From Hymenobacter sp. BT559 (GTDB lineage Bacteria > Bacteroidota > Bacteroidia > Cytophagales > Hymenobacteraceae): a DNA stretch of 64,000 bases. The translations under genes were made by a program, and so were the position numbers. How positions within the stretch are numbered: the stretch's first letter is position 1; each line of letters begins with the position of its first letter. The stretch is from NCBI RefSeq assembly GCF_017571525.1, contig NZ_JAGETY010000009.1, positions 62,001 through 126,000 on the forward strand, in the 5' to 3' direction. Below are positions 37,981 through 45,177 of this stretch, piece by piece. The notes under the pieces were generated by a model. It saw nothing but the letters and a program-made list of their open reading frames with translations, was not told the origin of the DNA and did no database searches.

Positions 37981-38541
37981 CTAGCCCCAGTGCGCCACGC
38001 TGGCCGGCAAGCCGGCCTCGCGAGCCAGCGGCGCGGCCCCCGAGGCAAACAGCCCCGCCAGCACCGCGTTGGCGGCGGCAGCCAACTCCAGGTGGTAGTC
38101 GGGATGCAGGGTTGAGGCCTGCTTGAGGGCCTGCTGGGCACGGCGCACCAGGTGCTGAAGCAGCGGCTGCGTAGGCCCGTGCAGCCGCGCCACTAGCCCC
38201 GGCTGATGCACAAACACATTGGCCAACAGCCGCAGGCTCAGCTCCACTTCCCCAAAGGCATCTTCGGTAATGCGGGCGTGGTAGGCTAGCCGGGCTTGCA
38301 GCTGTCGCAGGATAACCAGCAGGTCGTTAGGCGTTTGGTGGTAGCCACGCACGGGGTCATCGACCTGCTGGCGCAGGGCGGCGCGGCGGGCTTCGAGAGC
38401 ATCGGGGCCTTCGAGCAGGCGGTAGGCCAGCTGCTCGGTAAGCACCGCATCCTGGGCCACGAGGCGGGCTAGCAGTTGGTCTTTTTCTTTCTGCGGCAGG
38501 TCGAAAAGGGCGCGGCGAAGGGCGGGTGTGAGGGCAGGCAA
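37981..38541 (-). CDS. Helical hypothetical protein (186 aa)
   Basis: The frame reads LTPALRRALFDLPQKEKDQL then a mostly helical, Leu/Ala/Gln-rich sequence with no signal peptide, membrane segment or cysteine. No ATG is present in the open frame; TTG at 38541 is the only good start, so the N-terminus is uncertain. The segment DLPQKEKDQLLARLV and HPDYHLELAAAANAVLAGLF look conserved in character, as in small cytoplasmic Bacteroidota hypothetical proteins. I do not recognise a domain. It ends just before an unassigned 180-nt gap facing the subtilase promoter region. Confidence 0.6.
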   Translation of the reverse strand: MPALTPALRRALFDLPQKEKDQLLARLVAQDAVLTEQLAYRLLEGPDALEARRAALRQQVDDPVRGYHQTPNDLLVILRQLQARLAYHARITEDAFGEVELSLRLLANVFVHQPGLVARLHGPTQPLLQHLVRRAQQALKQASTLHPDYHLELAAAANAVLAGLFASGAAPLAREAGLPASVAHWG

Positions 38542-38552
38542 GGATAGAGCTA

Positions 38553-39101
38553 CTAATAGTATGGCAGAGACTGAAAGGGAGGGGTTACGATATACAGCAC
38601 CATGGGTTCACGGTGAACGTCAAGCCAATACCATACGTTTTTAGCCCAGACGTTATACAGCACTTCCATAAAGCAAGCATAGCGGGCTTGGTGATGGAAT
38701 CTAAGGCGTATTCCTGCTTCACGGCAACTATCATTCCCTAACGCACACAGGTACTGCTGGGTATTATCAAGACCAATAAAATCAGTAATTCCATTACCTG
38801 TAAAATCTACCGTTTGCCAGCGCCTGATTTTGTCGAGTTCAGCCTGCGGCATGCTAGATAGGTTTTGGGAATAGCGAAAGTGGCTTGACTCAGCAACTGG
38901 TTTCCATGCAGGCATAGTTAGCTGCATGATACCACCTGTGCATAGGCCCCCATCGTGTATTGGCCACTGAATGCCTGACGAGCTGCGTATTTCGAACTCA
39001 GGAAATAGGGTGCTGCAAAAGCCTAGCAGCAGCATAAACCACGGCACCATCCACCACGAGGGTAGTACCTGACTTAAGGGGAAACGGCGAAATGGCAGCA
39101 T
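38553..39101 (-). CDS. Hypothetical membrane-anchored protein (182 aa)
   Basis: The ATG at 39101 starts a protein with one N-terminal hydrophobic segment (about residues 10-34, LPSWWMVPWFMLLLGFCS), then a soluble region with four further cysteines and many aromatics. The segment TVDFTGNGITDFIGLD resembles FG-GAP-like calcium-binding loops, but only once. Base composition is noticeably less GC-rich than the neighbours, which may point to recent acquisition. The next gene upstream is on the same strand after a terminator. I do not recognise the family. Confidence 0.6.
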   Translation of the reverse strand: MLPFRRFPLSQVLPSWWMVPWFMLLLGFCSTLFPEFEIRSSSGIQWPIHDGGLCTGGIMQLTMPAWKPVAESSHFRYSQNLSSMPQAELDKIRRWQTVDFTGNGITDFIGLDNTQQYLCALGNDSCREAGIRLRFHHQARYACFMEVLYNVWAKNVWYWLDVHREPMVLYIVTPPFQSLPYY

Positions 39102-39136
39102 GCTCTAGCTGATGCCAGCTTGCCCCAAACTGCATA

Positions 39137-39170
39137 AAAAAGCCCGTTACCTTTTGGTCACGGGCTTTTC
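39137..39170. terminator. Intrinsic terminator
   Basis: AAAAGCCCGT (39138-39147) pairs with ACGGGCTTTT (39160-39169), with an inner ACC-TTTT-GGT stem. T-runs on both strands make it usable in both directions; on the minus strand it ends the gene pair 40030-39188. Confidence 0.85.
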
Positions 39171-39187
39171 CTAAGAAGTAAGTCAGC

Positions 39188-39547
39188 TTATTCGTCGCCG
39201 TCAGCGGTCAGGGTTTTGCCTTGGTGCTGGGTTTCGGGCAGCGTAAAATTGGCTTCGCTAGGGCGCACCAACTCATCGGGCACGTTTTCGGCCGAAGGCG
39301 GGGCCGAGCCGGTAGGCGCCTGCATCTCGGAGCGCATCGAGTCGTCCATCTGGTCGGCCATTTGCTGGCCGCTGTCGTTTTCGTCGAATACCTGGCCAGC
39401 CGTTTCGCGGTCGAGAAAGCTATCCGATTCCTTTTCGGTTTCGGTGCGGGCGTTGTTAGAGGCGTCGGCTAGGGCATCGGTAGTAGCCGTGGCAGCTGCC
39501 TTGTCAGTATCGTTGTTGCCGGGCGCGGCTTGGGGTGCAGTAGCCAT
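39188..39547 (-). CDS. Acidic, predicted disordered protein (119 aa)
   Basis: The product is hydrophilic and strongly acidic (many Asp, Glu, Thr, Ser, Gln), with no cysteine, no signal peptide and hardly any hydrophobic core, so it is probably disordered. It contains DSFLDRETAGQVFDENDSGQ and ends TLTADGDE. It lies 6 nt downstream of another disordered-protein gene and likely shares its message. The two may be stress- or desiccation-related hydrophilic proteins; that is only an inference from composition. Confidence 0.6.
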   Translation of the reverse strand: MATAPQAAPGNNDTDKAAATATTDALADASNNARTETEKESDSFLDRETAGQVFDENDSGQQMADQMDDSMRSEMQAPTGSAPPSAENVPDELVRPSEANFTLPETQHQGKTLTADGDE

Positions 39548-39553
39548 AAGGTG

Positions 39554-40030
39554 TTAGCTTTTAGAATGTTCTTTATCGTTATTTTCCTGCCAGGTAGCTT
39601 GCTGCTTGCCGCCCGCATAGCGCGGGTCATCGTCCGACCAGGCGGCGCGCTGCGCGTCGGTATCGGCGTGCTGGGCATCGCGCACGGCGGCAGGGTCCTG
39701 ATTTTGGGTCACGTGGCCGCGCTGCGGGCCGGTGCTCGTAGACTCGGGCTCACCGTTGGGCTGAGCGGCTACGTGCTGGTCGGGCTTGTTAAACTCGCTG
39801 AACTCGTCGGGGTTGTCGTGGCTGCCGTCGTTGCGGCTGGTGCTGGTAGCAGCCGGGGCCGAAGCGGCTTCCTTGTCGCCGGGCTTGCCAAAGTTCCCGT
39901 AGGCCGGGGTGCCGGCTTCGGCATCTCGGGCGGGTTCGTTGGGGTTCAGGTGAGCGTCTTGGGCGCGCTGGCGCTGGCCGGCGGGTAGTTGGTCGTTGTC
40001 GGCCGAATCAGAACCTGGAGTAGTGCTCAT
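39554..40030 (-). CDS. Hydrophilic, predicted disordered protein (158 aa)
   Basis: This protein is rich in Asp, Asn, Gln, Ala, Pro and Gly, without cysteines, membrane segments or signal peptide. Examples are DNQLPAGQRQRAQDAHLN and AAWSDDDPRYAGGKQQATW. The composition resembles hydrophilins. It starts at ATG 40030, and the 119-residue disordered protein follows within 6 nt. No domain is recognised; a role in stress tolerance is a guess from composition. Confidence 0.6.
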   Translation of the reverse strand: MSTTPGSDSADNDQLPAGQRQRAQDAHLNPNEPARDAEAGTPAYGNFGKPGDKEAASAPAATSTSRNDGSHDNPDEFSEFNKPDQHVAAQPNGEPESTSTGPQRGHVTQNQDPAAVRDAQHADTDAQRAAWSDDDPRYAGGKQQATWQENNDKEHSKS

Positions 40031-40201
40031 GGGAGGGAAGAAAAGAAGTTCGGGAAAGCCGCGGGGCTAGCCCGGCAGCGGTGGTGTTTACTGTAGTTTG
40101 CGGGTTCGCGTTGCTGGTAGTAGCTTTTTGAAGCCGCATTTTTCGGTGTGCTTACGTACACTAGGGCGCCACTTCGGCTCTTTATCTCCTCCCCTATTCG
40201 C

Positions 40202-40480
40202 ATGACTGTTCAGCACGACACTGCAAATCAAGAATTTATCATTGGCCCGGCCGACCAGCAGGCCGAGCTGGCCTACTCATTGCCCGCCGCCGGCGTCATT
40301 GATTTTGTGCACACCTATGTACCCGAAAGTCAGCGCGGCCAGGGCGTAGCCGACGAGCTGGCCCAGGCCGGCCTGGCCTACGCCCGCCAGCAGCATTTGA
40401 AGGTGCGCACCAGTTGCGAGTTTATGAGTGGCTACGTGCAGCGCCACCACCAGCAATACGCCGACCTGCTGGCTAGCTAG
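40202..40480 (+). CDS. GNAT-like N-acetyltransferase, YjdJ type
   Basis: The ATG at 40202 gives a 92-residue protein, the usual size for the compact YjdJ/COG2388 group; the frame is open for 18 codons upstream but they are not family-like. The acetyl-CoA loop region HTYVPESQRGQGVADELAQA and the C-terminal KVRTSCEFMSGYVQRH are characteristic. Substrate is unknown for the group. A perfect 21-bp terminator follows. It has no functional link with its neighbours. Confidence 0.88.
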   Translation: MTVQHDTANQEFIIGPADQQAELAYSLPAAGVIDFVHTYVPESQRGQGVADELAQAGLAYARQQHLKVRTSCEFMSGYVQRHHQQYADLLAS

Positions 40481-40492
40481 GTGCTTCTCTAA

Positions 40493-40539
40493 AAAAGGCG
40501 GGCTAGCCGATAGATTTCCTATCGGCTAGCCCGCCTTTT
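40493..40539. terminator. Bidirectional intrinsic terminator
   Basis: Two perfectly complementary 21-nt arms (40493-40513, 40519-40539) with loop ATTTC, A-run on the left and T-run on the right. It separates the GNAT gene from the convergent oxidoreductase gene. Confidence 0.92.
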
Positions 40540-40564
40540 GCGCGCGCAGCCTGAAGTTTCCGCC

Positions 40565-41611
40565 CTAGCGGGTGGGCTCAGCATTGAGCAGCTCTAGCTG
40601 CCAAGTCAGCTCTTCTGCGCGAATGGGATAGGGCTGTCCGTGGCGAATATCTTGATATACAGCCTCAAACAAGTCCATATAAGTAGCCGGGGCGGCCTCG
40701 TCGGCCTGCGGGGCCAGCACTTGGCCAGGGCTGGCCGGGTCGGCCACCACGAGGCGTCCTTCCTGGCCGGGCTGCTCGCGGCCATAGGCGGGGTCGGTGG
40801 GCTTGAGGCCAGCTAGCAGCTGAGCTTCCTGCGGGTCGGTGCGTTCTTTTTGGTAGCTACCCTGGGTGCCGTGCACAACAAACGCCGGGCCAGGGTCGGC
40901 CACGAGCAGGCTCGACGTTACCCACACGTGCAGGCCCTGCGGAAAGCTCAGCCGGTACGTAAAAAAATCATCGACCTGCGAGCCCGCGCGGTAGCAGCCC
41001 ACCGTTTTCTCAAACGACAGCGGGCGGCCAAACAGGCTGATAACCTGGTCGAGCAAGTGCGGCCCTAGGTCGTAGAGCACGCCCGAGCCGGGGCGGCCAT
41101 CCTCCTTAAACACCTTGGTATGCAGCGCCGGCCGAAAGCGGTCGAAGCGGAAATGTGCCTCGATAAGCTGGCCTAGCTGGCCGCTCGCTACCACCCGGCG
41201 CACGGCGCCGAAGTCGGTGTCCCAGCGGCGGTTTTGGTAGCCTAGCAGCTGGCGGTCCTGCTGCCGGGCCAGAGCAGTTAGCTCCTGCCACTGGGCTACG
41301 GTGGTGGCTACGGGCTTCTCGACCAGCACGTGCTTGCCGGCCAGCAGCGCCTGGCGCGCCAGGTCGTGGTGCGTGTCGTTGGGCGTGTTCACTACCACCA
41401 GCTCGATGGCGGGGTCGGCCAGCAGCGCCTCGGTGCTCGGGTAGCTGCGAATGCCGGGGTAGTCGGCGGTCATGCGCTGTTGGGTGCGCTCAACCACCGC
41501 GCGCAGTGCAAAGCCCGGGTGCGCTACCAGAAATGGCGCGTGAAAAAGCTTGCCCGACATGCCGTAGGCCAGCAGCCCGGCCCCGATAGGAGAATCGAAA
41601 GAAGGAGTCAT
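40565..41611 (-). CDS. Gfo/Idh/MocA-family NAD(P)-dependent oxidoreductase
   Basis: The ATG at 41611 (MTPSFDSPIGAGLLAYG) is preferred over a TTG two codons upstream; the product is 348 residues. The N-terminal Rossmann domain has GAGLLAYGMSGKLFHAPFL, and the GFO_IDH_MocA motif HVLVEKPVATT carries the conserved EKP. The C-terminal domain includes GSGVLYDLGPHLLDQ. Such enzymes oxidise or reduce sugars and related polyols in the cytoplasm; the substrate cannot be predicted. It begins 23 nt after the homoserine dehydrogenase stop codon and may be carried on the same SAM-controlled message. Confidence 0.92.
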   Translation of the reverse strand: MTPSFDSPIGAGLLAYGMSGKLFHAPFLVAHPGFALRAVVERTQQRMTADYPGIRSYPSTEALLADPAIELVVVNTPNDTHHDLARQALLAGKHVLVEKPVATTVAQWQELTALARQQDRQLLGYQNRRWDTDFGAVRRVVASGQLGQLIEAHFRFDRFRPALHTKVFKEDGRPGSGVLYDLGPHLLDQVISLFGRPLSFEKTVGCYRAGSQVDDFFTYRLSFPQGLHVWVTSSLLVADPGPAFVVHGTQGSYQKERTDPQEAQLLAGLKPTDPAYGREQPGQEGRLVVADPASPGQVLAPQADEAAPATYMDLFEAVYQDIRHGQPYPIRAEELTWQLELLNAEPTR

Positions 41612-41634
41612 GCTCAAATGTAGAACGTGAGGAG

Positions 41635-42885
41635 CTAGGCCACAGCAGCTTCTTCCAGGGCGGCTGGCACGGCTACGGCCGCCCGCAGGGGGCTAGCCAG
41701 CCGCACTACGCACACGCCCGGCGCCCGCAGCCAGCTAGCCCGCGCCAGCTGCCCCAGCCCGATGGTGCCGGTGAGGTAATTGCCGCGCTGCGCCGACCGA
41801 AACTCCTGGTGCACGGCCACAAAGTCGGCACGGTCGGGCGCACCGCTCGCGTCGTCGAAAGTCACGAGCACGTCTACCTCAGCGGCGTCGGGCGCCAGCA
41901 CCAGGTGGGCATTCTGGTGAATTTTCTTATAAGCATAGCGGTAGCCGTAGGTGAGCGCCGATAAATCGCTGAGCACCGCCGACGCCGTGGGGAAAGCACC
42001 CGCGCCGCGCCCCAGAAAAAACTGCCGGTCGGCAAACGTGCTCTGGGTGATGAGGCCATTGAACTCATCGTGCACCTGCGCCAGCTCGTGGCCGGGGCGC
42101 ACCAGCGTGGGCAGCACGGCCGCTGCCAACCCGCCGCCCGGCAGCCGGCGCGCCTCGGCTACCAGCTTGATTATCAGGCCCTGTTCGCGGGCATAAGCCG
42201 TAGCCAGTTCGCTAATGCTCGTGATGCCCACCGCCAGCAGCTCGGCGGGGGCCACCACGGCGCCAAACGCATGGGCCAGCAGCAGCACCAGCTTGTTGCG
42301 GGCGTCGAGGCCTTCTACGTCGAGGGCCGGGTCGCTTTCGGCAAAACCCAATTCCTGAGCCCTAGCCAGGGCCGCGGCGTAGGGCTGGGCATCGCGGTGC
42401 ATGGCCGTGAGGATATAATTGGTCGAGCCGTTCACGATGCCTTCTACCGATTCGAGCAGGTCGGTATCGTAGTATTCTTCCAGGTTGCGAATAACCGGCA
42501 GGCTAGCGCAGGCCGCCGACTCGTAGAGCAGCGGCGTGCCGGTAGTTTGCTGAATCTCAATCAGCTCGGGCAAATGCTCGGCGAGCATCTTCTTGTTAGC
42601 CGTTACCACGGCTTTGCCGCGCAGCAGCGCCTCTTTCACAATAAGATACGCCTCGTCGGCGTCGTCAATGAGCTCCACTATCACCGTCAGGCCAGGGTCG
42701 CTCAGCAAGTCGTTCTTATCATAGGTAAATACCTCGGCGGGCAGCGAACGCGCCTTGCCACGGTTTTTGACGGCAATGCGGCCGATGCGCGCGCGCAGGC
42801 CGGGCGTGCGGGCTAGCACCGCGTGCAGGCCCTGGCCCACTACGCCAAAGCCGAAAAGACCAATGTTGAGGTCGGTACGAGTCAT
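41635..42885 (-). CDS. hom: Homoserine dehydrogenase
   Basis: The ATG at 42885 (MTRTDLNIGLFGFGVVGQGL) is chosen since the Rossmann fold starts there; the frame is open for 19 more codons. The 416-residue product has the GFGVVGQG cofactor loop, TANKKMLAEH, YESAACASLPVIRNLEEYY, and the catalytic-region FAESDPALDVEGLDARNKL with its Lys. There is no aspartokinase domain and only a short C-terminal region without a clear ACT repeat. It reduces aspartate semialdehyde to homoserine, the branch point to methionine and threonine. A SAM-I riboswitch with terminator upstream shows control by S-adenosylmethionine, pointing to methionine supply. Confidence 0.95.
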   Translation of the reverse strand: MTRTDLNIGLFGFGVVGQGLHAVLARTPGLRARIGRIAVKNRGKARSLPAEVFTYDKNDLLSDPGLTVIVELIDDADEAYLIVKEALLRGKAVVTANKKMLAEHLPELIEIQQTTGTPLLYESAACASLPVIRNLEEYYDTDLLESVEGIVNGSTNYILTAMHRDAQPYAAALARAQELGFAESDPALDVEGLDARNKLVLLLAHAFGAVVAPAELLAVGITSISELATAYAREQGLIIKLVAEARRLPGGGLAAAVLPTLVRPGHELAQVHDEFNGLITQSTFADRQFFLGRGAGAFPTASAVLSDLSALTYGYRYAYKKIHQNAHLVLAPDAAEVDVLVTFDDASGAPDRADFVAVHQEFRSAQRGNYLTGTIGLGQLARASWLRAPGVCVVRLASPLRAAVAVPAALEEAAVA

Positions 42886-42964
42886 AGAAAAAAGTACTGG
42901 ATAAGCAGTTAAAACCCGCTGCACCACCCGCACTCCATCCAAAAACTCCTCACCGAAAGGGCAT

Positions 42965-42994
42965 AAAAAAGCCCTTCCGACAAGTCAGAAGAGC
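42965..42994 (-). terminator. Terminator arm of the SAM-I riboswitch
   Basis: On the minus strand GCTCTTCTGA pairs with TCGGAAGGGC (two G-U pairs), loop CTTG, then six T. It lies 34 nt beyond the aptamer and 80 nt before the hom start, as expected for a riboswitch that stops transcription when SAM is bound. Confidence 0.88.
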
Positions 42995-43028
42995 CACGCG
43001 GTCGCTAGGGCCGCCTTACCTCTCATAA

Positions 43029-43144
43029 CTTATCTGCTTCCGAAACCTGGCCGGGGCCGCATCTCGAAACAGGAATTAGCACCTTCGCATGGCTGCTGGT
43101 TGCTAAGGCATCGTCGGGCCTGTCCCTCCGCCTTTCTGGATAAG
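43029..43144 (-). ncRNA. SAM-I (S-box) riboswitch aptamer
   Basis: Read on the minus strand, the P1 strand CTTATC (43144-43139) is followed by CAGAAAGG, CGGAGGGACAGGCCC, GATGCC, TTAGCAACC, then GAAGGTGCTAATTCCTG, and closes with GATAAG (43034-43029). These are the conserved blocks of the SAM-I aptamer in the right order, with P1 perfectly paired. It precedes hom, with an intrinsic terminator in between. Binding of S-adenosylmethionine would stabilise P1 and allow termination. Confidence 0.95.
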
Positions 43145-43167
43145 AGCCCCGGTGCCGGAGCGTGCTG

Positions 43168-43175
43168 CAAAGGTA
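43168..43175 (-). promoter_or_regulatory. Candidate -7 element of the riboswitch-hom transcript
   Basis: TACCTTTG on the minus strand fits TAnnTTTG and lies 24 nt upstream of the aptamer, which is a sensible distance. No clear -33 TTTG is present at 19-20 nt. Confidence 0.55.
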
Positions 43176-43526
43176 ATGGCCGCCGCCCGGCTTGTGCTAG
43201 CCCCAACGCAAAATCATGGTGGCAGCATCGCCGAGCTGGAACGCCCAATCGGCCTAGACGGGACCGCTATATCCGCTCGCATACAGCGAATTAGCCTGAC
43301 AATTGCCGAGAGCAAGCTTTTTTTATTGGCGCAGCGCTAGTCCTCAGAATGTCCCGATAGCTTGATTCTCAAAGGCTCAGCTATTCGAAGAATTACCTCG
43401 GCAGGCTATTTAGATTAAGTAAAAACATCGCAAGCCCATACTCGGCCGTAGGACGTTAAGCTACCCTACCAGCTACTGGCCGCCTGATTAGCTAGCGTTT
43501 ATCACTATTTTTTTCTTTACTGACCT
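43176..43526. other. Gene-free stretch between riboswitch promoter and molybdenum hydroxylase operon
   Basis: The stretch is relatively A/T-rich compared with the genes around it. I find no TAnnTTTG match on the plus strand; a T-rich tract (TATTTTTTTC, about 43506-43515) lies just before the start at 43527. No repeats or open frames stand out. Confidence 0.4.
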
Positions 43527-44114
43527 ATGAGTCAAACTTTCATCCAAGAGCCCCTGGACAAAGCGGCGCCGCACGTGGTGCCGGCCCAAGCCGTGACGCT
43601 CAACGTCAACGGCGAAGACCATACCATCCAGATTGCACCCTGGACCAGCCTGCTCGACGCCCTGCGCGAGTACCTGAACCTGACTGGCACCAAAAAAGGC
43701 TGCGACCACGGCCAGTGCGGTGCTTGCACCGTGCTCGTTGATGGCAAGCGCATTAACTCGTGCTTGGCCCTGGCTACGGTGTACCAAGGCAAGAAAATTC
43801 AAACTATTGAGGGCTTAGGGGCGGAGGACAATCTCTCGCCGCTGCAACAGGCGTTTGTAGACCACGATGCTTTCCAGTGTGGCTACTGCACGCCGGGCCA
43901 GATTTGCTCGGCGCAGGGCCTCATCAACGAGGGCCGCTGCAAGACCGAAGACGAGGTGCGCGAGCACATGAGCGGCAACCTCTGCCGCTGCGGCGCTTAC
44001 ACCAACATCTTGTCGGCGGTGATGGAAGTGCTGCACGACGGCAATGTTGTGGTCGATAACGGCGTGCTCATCACCATTCCGGTGGCGCCTACCAAAGCCA
44101 GCTCGGCCGAATAA
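43527..44114 (+). CDS. [2Fe-2S] subunit of molybdenum hydroxylase (PaoA/YagT-like)
   Basis: This 195-residue protein carries both [2Fe-2S] sites of the xanthine dehydrogenase family: the ferredoxin-like site GCDHGQCGACTVLVDG ... NSC and the helical-domain site CGYCTPGQICSA ... CRCGAY. It transfers electrons from the molybdenum centre to the FAD subunit. E. coli PaoA has a Tat signal, but none is visible here, so the enzyme is probably cytoplasmic. It is the first of three genes with short gaps (19 and 6 nt). The substrate is unknown; aldehydes or purines are typical. Confidence 0.93.
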   Translation: MSQTFIQEPLDKAAPHVVPAQAVTLNVNGEDHTIQIAPWTSLLDALREYLNLTGTKKGCDHGQCGACTVLVDGKRINSCLALATVYQGKKIQTIEGLGAEDNLSPLQQAFVDHDAFQCGYCTPGQICSAQGLINEGRCKTEDEVREHMSGNLCRCGAYTNILSAVMEVLHDGNVVVDNGVLITIPVAPTKASSAE

Positions 44115-44133
44115 CTCTTAGCCTTCGCTCCTT

Positions 44134-45171
44134 ATGAATAGTTTCACCCTCACCCAAGCCACGGCCACTGATGAGGCCGTGCGCGACCTGACCAGCCATG
44201 ACGGCGCAGCCTACCTAGGCGGCGGCACCAACCTCGTGGACTTGATGAAGTATAATCTTGAGCGGCCTACCCACCTCACCAGCCTGGGCCTGCTGCCGCT
44301 TACTGATATCACGAGCCTGCCCGATGGTGGCCTGCGCCTGGGGGCCCTAGCCACCAACGCCGACACCGCCTGGCACCCCGAGGTAGAAAAGCGCTACCCG
44401 CTGCTGAGCCAGACCATCTTGGCCGGGGCCACGCCGCAGCTGCGCAACGTGGCTACCAACGGCGGCAACCTCAACCAGCGCACTCGCTGCTACTACTTCT
44501 ACGACCTGGCCACGCCCTGCAACAAGCGCGAGCCCGGCAGCGGCTGCTCGGCCCTCACCGGCCCCAACCGGGTGTGCGGCGTGCTGGGCACCAGTGAAAG
44601 CTGCATTGCTACCCACCCTTCAGATATGTGCGTGGCCCTAGCCGCCCTCGAAGCCGTGGTGCGGGTGCAAGGCCCCGATGGCGAGCGCACCATCAAATTT
44701 GAAGACTACCACCGCCTGCCCGGCGACCATCCTGAAAAGGACAACACCCTGAAGCCGGGCGAGTTGGTAACGGCCATCGACCTGCCCGAAGAAGGCTACG
44801 CCGACCACTTCACCTACCTCAAGCTGCGCGACCGCAGCAGCTACGCGTTTGCGCTAGTGAGCGTGGCCGTGGGGCTGAAGATGAACGGCAACACCATCGA
44901 AAAGGCCCGCTTTGCCCTGGGTGGCGTGGCCCACAAGCCCTGGCGCGACCAGGAGGCCGAGAAGATGCTGGAAGGCCAAACGGCCTCGCCCGACTTGTTC
45001 CGCCAGGTGGCCGCCAAGGTATTTGCTGAGGCCAAGGGCTACGGTGAAGACTCGCTGCACAACTCGTTTAAGATTGAGCTGGGCAAGCGCGCCATTGTGC
45101 GGGCGCTCAAGCAAGCCACTGAGATGAGCCAAGTAGTGAACCCGAATGTGTTTTTAAATTCTAATCCGTAA
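44134..45171 (+). CDS. FAD-binding subunit of molybdenum hydroxylase (PaoB/YagS-like)
   Basis: The 345-residue product has the FAD-binding GGGTNLVDLMK motif of the vanillyl-oxidase fold, followed by GATPQLRNVATNGGNLNQRT. The cysteine-rich insert RCYYFY...CNKREPGSGCS and the nearby VCGVLGT...SCIATHPSD fits the extra [4Fe-4S] site known in PaoB-type subunits, which suggests a PaoABC-like enzyme rather than classic xanthine dehydrogenase. A C-terminal CO-dehydrogenase flavoprotein domain completes it. It lies between the iron-sulfur and molybdenum subunits. Confidence 0.93.
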   Translation: MNSFTLTQATATDEAVRDLTSHDGAAYLGGGTNLVDLMKYNLERPTHLTSLGLLPLTDITSLPDGGLRLGALATNADTAWHPEVEKRYPLLSQTILAGATPQLRNVATNGGNLNQRTRCYYFYDLATPCNKREPGSGCSALTGPNRVCGVLGTSESCIATHPSDMCVALAALEAVVRVQGPDGERTIKFEDYHRLPGDHPEKDNTLKPGELVTAIDLPEEGYADHFTYLKLRDRSSYAFALVSVAVGLKMNGNTIEKARFALGGVAHKPWRDQEAEKMLEGQTASPDLFRQVAAKVFAEAKGYGEDSLHNSFKIELGKRAIVRALKQATEMSQVVNPNVFLNSNP

Positions 45172-45177
45172 GCTGCT

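Noticed and set aside
37908..38141. 77-codon minus-strand frame overlapping the 186-residue protein gene
   Set aside because: Its Pro/Arg-rich sequence is a frame shadow of the longer helical protein, which is the better coding candidate.
43030..43248. 72-codon minus-strand frame across the riboswitch
   Set aside because: The region is explained by the SAM-I aptamer, whose conserved RNA blocks account for the sequence.
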